Positions 22,664-33,344 are shown, counted from the first letter of the stretch. The stretch is DNA of 64,000 bases from Anthoceros angustus (GCA_010909165.1 VJWM01000221.1:124001-188000), one strand, 5' to 3'. Numbers and translations: made by a program. The notes: generated by a model from the sequence alone, not told the origin.

Positions 22664-23827
22664 AAAGGACTCCAATCCCCCGGGGCCGGCCCCCTGCCCC
22701 GCCTAGGCCTGGGCCTGGGACGCAGATCTCACACGCAGTGACCGCAGCACAAGCCTCTCAGCCGCGCCAGCGCTCCCTCCTGCTGCGCTCCCATGAAGCC
22801 AGGCCAGGCCCGGAATTGGGCCTGCCTCCAATCCTCCCCGTCCCGCCGGGGTCACAGCATGCGCCAGCACGCAGATCCTCGCTCCCCTGCCCCCGAGGGC
22901 GCCGATCAAACCCTGCACACCCTGCAATCCGCGGCCACCACAGGGCGTGCTGTCGCACCAATTGCTCACAATCTGAGCCCGGAGCCCGATTCCAGCGTCT
23001 CCCAGCAGGCTTCTGCTCCCACAGCTGGCCAGCAATGGCGGTCGCCGGGGTACCGTGCTGCAGTGCTGCGGGGCTCAGGGCACAACACGCACCCACAGCA
23101 CAAGAGCAATACAAAGGTGAAGAGCGGGTTTGAGGGGAGCTTTATAAGGCTCCACCTTCCCACCTGCATACTACATATACAGACCGCATGGGCTCGACAT
23201 GCGCTCTACGGAGGCCACCACACAAGGGATTTTTCAATTACCTACAATCTACAATCTACGCATGCCTACTACGTAGGTATTTCCTTGTGTAGGTAAAAAG
23301 TCGCAGCTACTTTCTGTATGGAGGCTTGCATTGCTATCACGATTCACGTCATGTGGAGTCTACCTATTTATTGAATTCGACGCCACATTTTTCCAACTTC
23401 TTCCACCCAGCATTCTGAAGCGCAAACTACCCCCGTGCCGAAGACCTTTTTCCAAATTCTACTAGACTGCAGACGCTCCAACTACCTAGAAACTATACGC
23501 TACTACGACTTGTTCTTTCAAGTTCGGTTTGAAAAGAGAATTGGAGGGTCCCTTCAAAGTGCTTGAAATGTATGTTTGTGTGAAAATAACCTTCAAGTAT
23601 TGAAAAACCGAATATGTATAATAATATTATCATATCAATAAACTCAAAAAATGGCAAAGCTCTGTCTTTCTTTTCACTCACATCTTAGTAGCCCCACCTA
23701 ATTTGTTTTTAGAAAGGCTCTGATTCCCACTAAGTGTGGGCAATGTACAACAAGAGATACACGATAGTACTACCACCCTCTTATTTCGACCAGATTGGAG
23801 TAAGCTAGCATAGCAAGTGTTATTCTG
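22664..23827. other. Upstream region of UPL3, then AT-rich spacer
   Basis: GC-rich to about 23110, where several overlapping open frames on both strands look like composition effects, and probably holds the UPL3 promoter and 5' UTR. From 23300 the sequence is AT-richer with no recognisable feature. Confidence 0.4.
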
Positions 23828-24134
23828 ATGAACCCGAGACTTAGCGACTCTCTCATGTCCCCAGGAAGAGATGGAAGGACATGCTTGGAATACATGAAGA
23901 ATTGTGCCCCTTGTCACTTACCACATGTGAATCCAACAATAGATTTGCTTGCATTTGCTCCTAGAAAAGGATTTGCATGTACAGGATGTGATGATTATTG
24001 CATGTTGCTTTGTGATAGATGTAATGATGGATGGCGCATCTATTGTTTAGAACCACCATTAGAGGTAATACCAGAGGAACAATGGGTTTTGTCCTATGTG
24101 CACAACAATTGAAAAGATGTACAAAGATGAATGA
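23828..24134 (+). pseudogene. PHD zinc-finger gene fragment
   Basis: The frame contains CTGCDDY, MLLCDRCNDGW and IYCLEPPLEVIPEEQW, the core of a plant PHD finger (C4HC3), a reader of histone H3 tails. Two lesions are visible. The zinc-binding His expected in GWHxYC is Arg (GWRIYC). After QWV the frame runs into a stop, although the +1 frame reads CPMCTTIEK, the expected last CxxC pair; one extra T in the TTTT run at about 24086-24089 explains it. There are no introns and no flanking domains. It is probably a captured or dead fragment. Confidence 0.65.
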
Positions 24135-24221
24135 GTAAGTAAATAATTGATTATCAATCGTGCTTATAAATGTGTTATTGTCCACAGATTAAGGGGGGAA
24201 TGAGGGAGAGACCCTTAAATC

Positions 24222-25140
24222 AGAATCGCACAGGCTGGCACATTCTTGCCGTTCTCGCCTAACTGCTAGCTTTCGTGTGGCCATGGCTACAAAAATTCAC
24301 CCGGCCGCAGGCTGCCAAAGCTGCCAATTTCCTTCCAATACCGGGACGGCCGCGTTTGTCATAAGTGATCAAGGGCGGCTGGGAATTCTGTTCGGTTCGG
24401 ATGTGGGCTGCGCTTCTATGGTATATACATTCATGGCGAAGGCTGCGTAAGGCGAAGGCGAAGGCCGCAACGGCCATTGGTTGGGACATTCAGGCTATTC
24501 TAGCTTGACTGCAGGCTTTGGTATTGTTGGATGTGTTGTTTTGGTGTGGCCTACGATTTGGTATCGGCATTACAGGCGAAGGCTGCGATGCACGAGCCGG
24601 CACACTCTTGCTGTTCTCGCCTAACTGCTGGCTTTCACGTGGCCACGGCTCCAAGAATTCGTCCGGCTGCAGGCTACCAAGGTTGCCAATTTACTTCCAC
24701 TTCCGGACGGCCGTGTTTGTCAAAAGTGATCATGGGAGGCTGGGCACTTTGTTCGGTTCAGATGTGGGTTGTGCTTCTATGGCTTTGGTATGACCACGGG
24801 GCATGCTTGCTACAATAGGAGGGGCGTGCATGCTATTTGCTCAAGGCTCTATAGGGGCTGATATTTTATTTCTGGACGTTTGCTGAACCCATCTGCCTGC
24901 TGGCTGCAAGTGATGGCTCATTATATCTGTTCCAGGCTATGTATGGGCTTATCTTCTTTGCGTATACATAGGCTTAATTCTGCAGGCTACAGGCTGCAAT
25001 CTTCTATCATCGGCCTAGTGGATGCCACTGTTGGTTATATGTGTGGATGCTAAGAAATCTGGGCAAAAAGGTTGTCATTCTTTTCACGAGCCGGCACATT
25101 CAGGCTGCTCAAGCTTGACTACTGGCTTCTCAAGGCTCTG
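24222..25140. repeat. GC-rich direct repeats upstream of the full-length retroelement
   Basis: The stretch 24222-24421 recurs at 24588-24783 with about 80-85% identity by eye. Both contain TTCTCGCCTAACTGCT, AGGCTGCCAAAGC or its variant, GGACGGCCG, TTGTCA and GTTCGGTTC. A third partial unit at 25086-25140 shares CACGAGCCGGCACATTCAGG and CTTGACT with 24483-24515. AGGCGAAGGCTGCG motifs lie between. Spacing is about 366 bp. The position just 5' of the non-LTR element suggests 5' UTR or promoter monomers, but this is inference. Confidence 0.65.
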
Positions 25141-25599
25141 CAGCCAGTGCCGGGGTATATCCATCGAGCTAGGTCCTCTCTAAGCGCTAGGTTCAATACC
25201 ACATCGTGTGTGCCTGGCCTGCTCACATTCCAGGGACCTGCACTTACTCGGCACCAGCCTAATATTTCCTCTACGATCCTATCTTCTACATGCCAGCAAG
25301 TCTCCTTCTATCTTCCGTACACGTTTTTTTCTCTAACAGCCACCTTGGTTTGAGACTGCCCGGCCGGTGCGTGTGCGTGTGCTGCTGCGATGGCGGTGGG
25401 AATTTATTTTTCCTAGATTTTGTTGAGTTTCTTTCCAGTAGCTGGGGGATTTCCTACCCCCAGCTTTTGGTTGCGGGTTGCAGGTGCAGGAGCTTGTTTG
25501 GTGGGTCGGCAGTGGTTCTGTGGGTAAAGGTTGGGGTCGTTTTGTCTCCGGTCCCCGGTACCTCCTTGGCTCTGTCACCCTCCTACTGGCGTTTGCAGG

Positions 25600-28500
25600 C
25601 TCTTTTAGTGCCCTACCCAATGGGGCGGTCTACATCTTTTGTGACTGTCAAGGACACTCCGTGTCTTGTATGTGCTCAACTCTATTGCGCTATCAAGGGA
25701 GTGAAAACCCACATTGGGCACATGCATAAAGACTTCGACCAGACTACTTGGGCTGCCCAAGTGCACATTGCGACTGGGGCTCCGCAGGCGGCCCCGATCG
25801 CCTCCTAGGTGCCTCTCTCTTCCTGGGAATGGCTGCGGGGTCAGCTAGATCACATCCTTGGGATGTTTGAAACTCACTTTCCATGCCCGTGCATCTCGCA
25901 GGCTTCCCCGCCACCTTCATGATGATGCCTGTTTGGCGTTCCGTCTTCCCTTGGATCGCCTTGCGCTCGATCCCCAGGACGAGTTAGCTTGGTGCCTTCT
26001 CCTGCTTCTCCCCCGGTGGTGTCTTCGATGTACTAGGGGTGGGGCTTCTGGGCATCAAGAAGTTGTTAGCCGTCTTGGCTTTGGTGTGGTGGCTTCCCTC
26101 GGGAGGAGGCTTTGCGTGCTGCCAAGGCTCGGGCGGAATCCGCATAGCAGTTGGAATAGGTCCCGGGTAATGCAACAAACCTGCGTCGTTGCAAGTTGCT
26201 TGGCCAGGCAGGAGAATATTCTCGCGCTGCCAGGGCTCTTTGACCTATCCCCCTAGCCCCCGCTTCTGAAGAGACCATTGTTGCCCTCCGTGCCCTCCAT
26301 CCAACACCCAAGGATGCCATCCCCCTGGACATATCCGACTGTGTCCCGGAGGATCCCTTCTCCCTGGATCGGGCAGCTTTTGCTCTGGCACTTTCTACGA
26401 CCCCACGTCTTTCATCTACCGGGTTGTCAGGAATGGTGTTTGAATACCTCAAGGACCTTTTTCTCCCCGAAGATCCATCTAGTGGCTTCCCATAGCTCTT
26501 TTCTCTGGCCGCTGTGGTGGCTCGTGCTGAGACGCCTCACCGGATTTACCATGTTCTTGCAACTAGCAGGCTTGTCGCTATGGACAAGCCTGCCCTAGGC
26601 TCGGGCGTGCGCCCACTCGTGGTCGGGGATGCCTTCATGCGACTTCTCAGCCGCACTATTGCCCTTCAATGCCGCTCCTTTCTCCAGCAGCACCTCAACC
26701 CCCTACAATTTGGCATTGCCACTCTGGGGGCCTATGAGTCTGTGGTGCTTGGAGTGAAGGCATGCCTTGATACCCACCCGGAGTGGGTGGTCTTACAGGT
26801 TGATGTCGAGAACGCCTTCAATACCATCTTCGAGGAGCTTAGGGGTGCTAGCGGCGTCTTGGGGAGCCTTATACCTTTTGTCCGGTGCTTCTACGTAAGG
26901 TCCTCCAACCTCTACTACCAACACAAGAACATCTCTTCAGGATTTGCTGTCTCTGTCTTGGAATCGCCCACATGTACAAGGCAAGGCGACCCCTTAGGAG
27001 GTGCTCTCTTTGCCATTGCTCACTATAGGGCCCTATCTAGGGCCGCCTTCTCAGCACGCGAGTGTGTCTTCCCTTCGCCACCAGACGATTCTCACATCCT
27101 CGGGCCTAGGGATAAAGTCAAGGAGGCCTTTGAGCTCTTCTCTCATAAGCGTTCTTTAGTGGGCTTGAAGGTCAAGCTGTCCAAGTGCCGCGTCTGGTCT
27201 CCGTCGGGGATTCTACCTACTTTGCAGTTTCCTGCTGTGGAGATTGCTCCGGCCTTGGGACTACAGATTCTAGGGGTCCCCTTCGGTTCCCCTGACTTCA
27301 TTGGGAGCTTCTTGGACTAGGCTCTCGCAGAGGACCTCTCCCATGTCGAGGACCTCCCTTTGCTGGACGATACACAGGTGGCCTTTGGAGTTCTTTCCTC
27401 TTGTTTTGCTAGGCGCCCTGGTTACCTCATCCGCACGCTGCCTCCGTCCCCAACCCTTTTGTCCCGGTTGCGGCGATTTGATAGGAAGATTATGGATACT
27501 CTTGGGGACATCTTGGGCTCAGGGGCTTTTGAGCCCCCTATGGGCGATCTGGCCCGTTGGCAAGCGTTCCTTCTTGTGCAATTTGGAGGCACAGATTTGC
27601 TCTCACTGGAGGTCTCTTCCCCGGCAGCTTTCCTGGGTAGTTGGGCCCTCTCCGCCCCTACTTTGGCTTCTCGCTTCATTCTCCATGATAGGCCCTTTCT
27701 GGAGGATCTCGTATCAGGTGTGGAGGAGAGAACCTTCTCTCTCCAAACGTCCTTGAGGCAAGCTAGGGACATGTTATCAGTGGATACTCGGAAGGACTTC
27801 CCTCCTTTCTCTACATTTATTACTGATAGTTTCAGGGGGTTGCAGGCATCCCTACTGAAGAAGCAGCTCGACCAGGCTTTCAAGTCTGTTATTCAGGACC
27901 CCTCCATCCCCAGGTCCACAAGAGCACGACTCCGCTCTTGTTGGGAAGGCGAGTGTAGCTCTTGGCCCGCCCATGCATCTGAGGGTTTTCACATCGCACC
28001 AACCACCTTCACTATTGCGATGCGATTAGTCTTGGCCTTTTCGGTGGCTTCTTCGCTCCTTACTTGCAGTGCGGCTCATGATGATTACAGGGTACACCTT
28101 GCTCGTTGTCCCCGAAGTCATCGCATTACCACTCACGACGCCATCCGCGATGTCATGTTCGCCATCGCTTGTGAAAGCGGCTACATGGCCTGGAGGGAGC
28201 GGGTGTATACTCTCCGTACAGGTCGTTCAATGAGGGCTGACCTGTACCTTGTCCGTGGTGACCAGGTTTCGGTGGCAGATGTGGTGGTTACCGATCCTAC
28301 ACGTGACACCATCTCCGCTCAAGTCATCACTAACCGTCCAGGTTGGGCTGCTGCCGGAGTAGCGGCTCTTTAGGTCCGCAAATATAGCAAGATGCAAGCA
28401 GGCCACCTCTTTATTCCGCTTGCACTAGAAATGTATGGGGCAATGGCTGAGGACTTCGACAAATTTGTCAAGTCCTGTGCCAAAGCTACCATCTTGTATG

Positions 28501-28790
28501 AGACACGTCGGTGATCCCTCTTGTACTTCACAGCATAGTTCCGACAACGGGTTTCAATTGCCCTTCAACAGGCGCTCTCCACGGCGATCCTTCACAAGGC
28601 GGCGACAGTAGGTGACGCATCTTACTCTACCTCCGTGGTTTGCAGGCCGTTTATTCTTCCTGCATATGATATTGTGGGTGCAGTAGGTGACTTTAGGTAG
28701 GGAGCTCAGTTGCTCCTCTCCACCTCGACCCCCTGGTCCCCTCTGGTTGTCCCCTCCTGGATGGGCTCTTCCCATCGTTTTTTCACCTCA
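25600..28790 (+). mobile_element. REL-type non-LTR retrotransposon, nearly full length but mutated
   Basis: The layout reads 5' to 3': an N-terminal C2H2 finger, reverse transcriptase, thumb/linker, a zinc-knuckle-like motif, a PD-(D/E)xK-like nuclease segment and a 3' UTR. The 3' UTR ends with the hairpin-forming GGATGGGCTCTTCCCATCG at about 28758-28776. No LTRs, no integrase and no APE-type endonuclease domain were found. The 5' limit is uncertain and may include the direct repeats at 24.2-25.1 kb. Several in-frame stops make this copy inactive. Related truncated copies lie at 2480-3945 and 28975-29945, and a 3' tail at about 54040-54160. Confidence 0.8.
25616..28515 (+). pseudogene. Retroelement polyprotein ORF (zinc finger, RT, REL), with stops and frameshifts
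   Basis: The N-terminal finger is CLVCAQLYCAIKGVKTHIGH plus MH (about 25659-25725). RT fragments follow: SSTGLSGMVFEYLKDL, KPALGSGVRPLVVGDAFMRL, motif A VLQVDVENAFNTI, motif B TRQGDPLGGALFA, motif C weakened to PPDDSHILGP where an aromatic-x-DD is usual, and VGLKVKLSKCRVWSPSG. The C-terminus has CSAAHDDYRVHLARC, HDAIRDVMFAI, MRADLYLVRG-DQVSVADVVVTDP and RPGWAA. The finger and RT parts need frame changes between about 25808 and 26280. In-frame stops occur at 26493-26495, 27318-27320 and 28371-28373. The His/Cys knuckle before HDxxRD and the RAD...ADVVV pair resemble the restriction-like endonuclease region of R2/NeSL-type elements. Confidence 0.75.
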
Positions 28791-28817
28791 ATTAACTCTC
28801 TCATTTCTTAAATCAGA

Positions 28818-28955
28818 ATCATGATAAGAATACAAAGAGAGAATCAGAGCATTCTTGTTGATATTGTATTATTTAGAATATGATAGGTCCAATGATAAGA
28901 ATGCAAATGAGAGAATGCTATGATATTGTATTAATTCTTAAGAATATGACAAGTC
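28818..28955. repeat. Two-unit tandem repeat of about 70 bp between two retroelement tails
   Basis: GATAAGAATACAAAGAGAGAAT...TGATATTGTATTA...GAATATGATAGGTCCAAT is repeated as GATAAGAATGCAAATGAGAGAAT...TGATATTGTATTA...GAATATGACAAGTCTAAT. The pair lies exactly in the gap between the 3' ends of the plus-strand and minus-strand retroelement copies. Confidence 0.7.
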
Positions 28956-28974
28956 TAATGAAAAGAATGGGAAA

Positions 28975-29945
28975 ATAATACTTTATTATAAAAAAGAGAT
29001 GGGAAAAACCCATCCACCCCAAAAACAAGGGGGGAAAAATCCAATGAAGGGCACCATGCCAGGGGGACTAGCCCCCATGATCACGCATTTCAAAACTACT
29101 AACTGACTGAAGAACTTCGTGGTCAAGGATGTGAAAAAGCCTACTTACCACTGGTCTCAAAGAAGCTGCATTTCCGTGCTCGCTGTCGTTCTATATACTG
29201 CGTTGGCCAACGCCTCGGATAAAAGCCCTCCGCCGGAAGAAAGCAACAATGGAAGAAAGAGGAAGGCCAATCCCATTCTTGCGGCTATGATAAGCCTTGG
29301 CGCAGGCCTTGACGAACCGAGAGAAATCCTAGCCCATGGTTATGTGAGTCTCGATGGCAAGGGGGACGAAGGCGCGGTCGTCCTGCATAGGAGAGTACTT
29401 GTGGACCTTATATTAGCCGTCGCGCATCCCTCCGCCGCCCAACCTAGAGGGTTAAGAATAACATGTTTGCAGACACTGTCCCGGGTGGGATCGGTTACAA
29501 CTACATCAGCTACCGAAACCTGATCCCCCCGGGTCAAAAATACATCAGCCCTAAGCGAAACCCCGTTGAGCAGGGTGTAAGGGGGCTCCCTAAATGGAAG
29601 GAACCCGACTTCCCTAGCAATAGAGAGCATGACGTCCCGAACGGTATCATGCGTAGCGATACATTGCCCACCTGCGGGACAACAAGCCAAGTGCGTCACG
29701 AAGCCATCGAAAGGGGCCCCGTTGCTGCAAGTTGAAAGAGAGCAAGCGAGAGGATGGACCAAGCTCAGGCGAAAACGCATCGCGGTGGAAAAAGTTGCTG
29801 GTGCAATGCAGAACGCTTGAATACTGGGTCGACCTAGAAGCTAGGAACCTGCCCCCTTCCCCGAGCAAGAGCGGAGACAAGCCCAAGTGGGCCTAGGAAT
29901 GGAGGAATCCTAGAGGAGGGCCAATTGTCTCTGTCCATACTATTT
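28975..29945 (-). mobile_element. 5'-truncated REL-type non-LTR retrotransposon, copy B
   Basis: Minus-strand frame 29780-29340 reads LVHPLACSLSTCSNGAP, THDTVRDVMLSI, LRADVFLTRG-DQVSVADVVVTDP and NPLGWAAEGCATA, the same C-terminal domain as copies A and full-length. The 3' end near 28991 carries GAGATGGGAAAAACCCATCC, the same terminal hairpin-like word. Homology to copy A continues to about 29945 (GGAATGGAGGAATCCTAGA). It is oriented tail-to-tail with the full-length element. Confidence 0.75.
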
Positions 29946-29958
29946 CTCTAGGAGGGAC

Positions 29959-30561
29959 GTGTCATGACACACATGGTGTTGTGTTGATTGAGTGTTTATG
30001 TGTGGTCGGGTGTGTATGTGTCTAGCATGTATGCCCACATGTGGGCATACATGCATGTGTGAGGATGACGTATGATGGATATGCATGCAGTGATGTGCAT
30101 GTGTTCGTGTGAGGCATAAGGGTGATCAAGGGTCAAGTTTAGGCAACGAGCATTAAAGCCAAGACGGCCGCAGTTATGGCGGATTTATTGTTCGTTGAAT
30201 CCACGGGCGGCGTCGCGCGGTTTTCTAGGTGCGTGCCAAGGCACGCCAAATAAGCGTCTGTGATTCGGCAAGACAGCGCGCCAAGCGCATAGGTAGTATA
30301 AAATGGCAAGCAATCCGCATCGGTAGGCGGATTGCTGATGTTTGTTCATAGGGGCAGTCATACGGATCCCACGGTAGAGGGGTTTCTTTTCACGGTAGGA
30401 GCTGTTGGGAAAGAGGGACATACGGGTTCTGCCTAGCGTCCAAGTGAGAATGATTTTGCCATTTGCGATTTTGGCTTGGACATTGTATTTAACGGTTCAA
30501 CTTGGGCATGGGCTCTCTTGGAAAATCTTTGATTGAACGGTGCAGGAATCCCGATGTGTCA
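29959..30561. mobile_element. Possible solo LTR or similar element, about 600 bp
   Basis: The block starts TGTCATGACACACATG and ends GATGTGTCA, giving TG...CA ends with partly inverted termini. It has a TATA-like AGTATAAAATGG at about 30295-30306 and a 30-bp perfect palindrome at 30025-30054. Its composition differs from both flanks, and copy B of the retroelement ends just before it. I found no clean target-site duplication (GGACG against GAACG at best) and no primer-binding site, so the identification is weak. Confidence 0.3.
30025..30054. repeat. Perfect 30-bp palindrome
   Basis: Arms of 15 bp, GCATGTATGCCCACA and its exact reverse complement, meet without a loop. The next outer pair mismatches. 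Confidence 0.95.
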
Positions 30562-30635
30562 TGAACGCTATGCAGCCATGGCGCGACAGACGCCTAAAGC
30601 CCCAGGAGCCCAACCTCGGGAAGCGAGGAAAGACG

Positions 30636-30705
30636 GCATGGCAGCCCTCGCCTCGGAGGATAAGGAGTCCCTGGCTAATCTTATCGAGGCCTGCATGGGA
30701 GGAGT
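30636..30705. repeat. Single-unit relative of the minisatellite flank
   Basis: GGCATGGCAGCCCTCGCCTC...AAGGAGTCCCTGGCTAA...GAGGCCTGCATGGGA parallels GGCATGGCTTCCCTAGCCTA...AGGGAGTCCCTAGCCTGCC...GAGACCTGCAAGGGG around the minisatellite of copy A. Here only one or two units are present, so it may show the pre-expansion state. Confidence 0.45.
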
Positions 30706-31450
30706 TAGCTATAATATTGTAATAGGAGTTGTTGGTAAGCTTGAGTTTTAGTAAGAAGAAAAATAGAAAAAACCACATATTCCAAGAAGTAAAGCAAGAA
30801 AGCAGTAATACATACCATAGTGATCAGGAGATGAAGTTATTTATTCTACTACGCGGAAAGTATTAGAGACTACTAAATATGTATTATTGGACTTTAGATT
30901 CAGGTCAAAAATTGCATTCATTAAAGCATCATCGAAAAATTTCACAAGATCGTTGACAAGAGTAATGTAGGAGCTATCAGGACTCTGCCCTTTATTCAAA
31001 GCTTGAGGAGAACATCCAAGAGGACAAACACCTATAAATATGAATCTTCTACCCCAGCCGAAATAAGTCTCTGAAGATGTAGAGAGTGTGATTAGCACAT
31101 GGTGAAAGTTTTAAAATTTATAATTTAAATACAAATCTATTATTATATAGTCCTAGAAAGGTATGTTTTAACAATTACCTAAATTTGTTTGACATATTTT
31201 GTGACCAGCGTATTACTAAAATCTTCGATTGAATGAAGAGGGATAGTTTTGTTTAATGCATGGTTGGTATAGTTCAATAGATAGTTGTGTAGAAAATCAT
31301 TGTTTCCAATAGAGAAATAAAATAATGAGTTACAGATCAACTTATTTGCTACTGCGGATCCAAGTGTGGCATTGAGACGACCATTCCAAGAGGTAAAGCA
31401 AGAAAGCACTAATACATACCATAGTGATCAAGAGATGAAGTTATTTGTTC
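30700..31450 (-). pseudogene. GDSL lipase relic, exons 3 and 4
   Basis: Minus-strand 31400-31179 reads [38 protein letters not shown] and PLHSIEDFSNTLVTKYVKQI; 31098-30841 reads YFGWGRRFIFIGVCPLGCSP and NAIFDLNLKSNNTYLVV. Both match exons 3 and 4 of the intact gene at 36.1-37.8 kb at high similarity. Exons 1, 2 and 5 are absent. The stretch 31385-31450 repeats the exon-4 3' border words seen at 30780-30850. Exon 4 opens without the usual join. Confidence 0.75.
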
Positions 31451-31549
31451 TATTACGACAGTTGCAGCCGCTTTCCAAACTTGCATAACCAACACCACCC
31501 GCCTAGCCAAGCTAGCCGCGCACACCTAGCGCTAACAAGGCTCTTGATT

Positions 31550-32130
31550 TCTTTCCTGTGGACATGGTGCCTAGGATTCATTACCTTAACCACAGGCATG
31601 AGTGATTCCAATGCCCTTCTGTTGTAGGTAACACAAAACCGGCTACCAACCAGTCTTTTTCCTTTAAAAACTTGCGGGGAGAAGACTCCCTCAGACTTTC
31701 AGCTGAGATTAATACTTGTCCCCAAGTCTTACACAACATGACTTCCAAAGATAGAGGCTTGTTGCCACCATAAACCACAGAAGTCTAGTTGACCCACAAA
31801 GAAAACAATTTAGAACTCCACACATGCCCCCACCACCGGAGGGAAACTAGTAGTTTACTAGACCCCTCATGCAATCCAAACAAGGTGGATTATTGAGTGA
31901 TTTGAATTTGTGATGTAGGACAAATCTGCTGTAACAACCTCTCAAATGCTGCCCACACTCTACCCACAGAGTCACAGTGGAAGGAGTGTTGGCTTTTATG
32001 TGGAGCCCCTACTTCACACAATCTACAAGAGTTCTTCCTAGTGAGGACCAATAGTCCATCCCACCTGTCTGCATTTGGTTAGGAAGCTTGGAAGAACATC
32101 CATTCTATAACTCGGACCTCTTGAAAAAAT
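31550..32130 (-). mobile_element. Relic of a plant L1-like non-LTR element (zf-RVT region)
   Basis: Minus-strand translation of about 32095-31920 gives NSCRLCEVGAPHKSQHSFHC-DSVGRVWAAFERLLQQ. This is the CxxC...HxxxxC pattern with a following W, typical of the zinc-binding reverse-transcriptase-associated domain at the C-terminus of plant L1 ORF2 proteins. A further stretch (KPLSLEVMLCKTWGQVLI, 31759-31706) fits downstream coding. No RT core is present. Confidence 0.45.
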
Positions 32131-32954
32131 ATCTATACTGACAAATCATAAGCACTATATAGGTCAATTTATCAATAAAGAATAATTACGTTATATACAT
32201 CGAGAAAGAACAACACACCTTGCTCATGAAGAAAGAACAACACACCTTGCTCATCAAGAACAACACATCTTGTTTATGCATGAAAAGATAACTTAACTAA
32301 CACAAAAAAGCATATCTATTCACCAAGCGACGTAACAAATGGGTATTTATAAATAATTTTAAGTACCTACACGTGCCTCATCTACGGGATAGTACCTACA
32401 CCCTAAACCCTTACCATAATCCCAAAACTCTATTTCATCACTCCTACTTGTTGAATAGGGCTGTTCTGTTACCTCCGGGGGACTCAGGTGGTAAAAAAGC
32501 TCAGTGTGTCCTAGGCCAATGAAGATTGTGTGCCATGCTCACGACCTTGGGAGCCACCAGGGAGGAAAACTGTGGCATGGCTTTCGGAGTCACTGTGGCA
32601 GCCTTGCAAGGAACAAGGGTGAGGAGAAAACGTGTGGCACGGCTGTGAAGACGTCTCTGGGCCAGTTTCGAGCTTCTCGCTTCGCATACATGTTCACCAA
32701 GCTGCTGAACACTCCGTCATCCATCATTCCTCTTAGAACAACCTGTACTGGAGCTGCTAGCCCAATGCATGTCCAGCAAACGTAGCCAAAGGACTTTTGG
32801 AAGAAAAACAGGTGCTACACGAACCGAGGAATCGAGGAGAGGTGGTGCGAATTGAGCTCTAACAAGTGGTCGATGTATGCATTTTACCTATCAAACGGGT
32901 GAAGTGGAATCCTAATTTGCTTGCAATTGCGATTGCAGTTGTGATTGCTCGGCG
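32131..32954. other. AT-rich spacer, no supported gene
   Basis: It has a short local repeat of AAGAAAGAACAACACACCTTGCTCAT at 32205-32275 (about 2.5 units). An open frame at 32504-32785 has no recognisable motif. Confidence 0.4.
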
Positions 32955-33232
32955 ATGGCGGCCGAGAGCACTGTCGCGGCCAGAGGGACATCGGAGTCGT
33001 TGATGTTCTCCCAGACGGATGTGGAGCGAGCGGAGCAGCAGGCAGAGGGAGCTCTGGCGCATCTGAAGGCGCAGCTGCGCGTCTGGAACGGTTTGCGGAG
33101 GAGAATTCTGCGCTGAGCAAAGTGGTGAGGCAGCTGCGGAGTCGGTGTCGCACCAGGTGATGGCGCCGCTCGGGAAGGAAGCCGGGGCGGATTGTGCACA
33201 CTAACGAGTTTCTGGTGCTGCTAAGGTCTGGA
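32955..33232 (+). pseudogene. URI-like prefoldin gene fragment with frameshifts
   Basis: Three short frames read in order FSQTDVERAEQQAEGALAHL, then LERFAEENSALSKVVRQL, then ESVSHQVMAPLGKEAG, then RIVHTNEFLVLL. Together they follow the N-terminal prefoldin alpha domain of plant unconventional prefoldin RPB5 interactor (URI), in particular the PLGK...G(R)(L/I)(V/I)HTNE(F)xVLL signature. At least three single-base shifts separate the pieces. A GT follows the last piece (AAG|GTCTGG), as at the exon end of a functional gene. It is either a decayed gene start or unpolished sequence. Confidence 0.5.
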
Positions 33233-33344
33233 TGCTCTTGTTATGTTAAGCAAGAGGGCTTGGGGTTGGACCACTCCGGCTGGGGCCTCTCCCTCCCTCA
33301 ACCCTTGGCTCCACCATCATCAGGCTTCGAATTCTTTTGCTCTG

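Noticed and set aside
25290-25615. Start of the 172-codon frame upstream of the retroelement zinc finger
   Set aside because: Only the part from about 25616 (MGRSTSF...) resembles a retroelement N-terminus; the earlier part looks like untranslated sequence open by chance.
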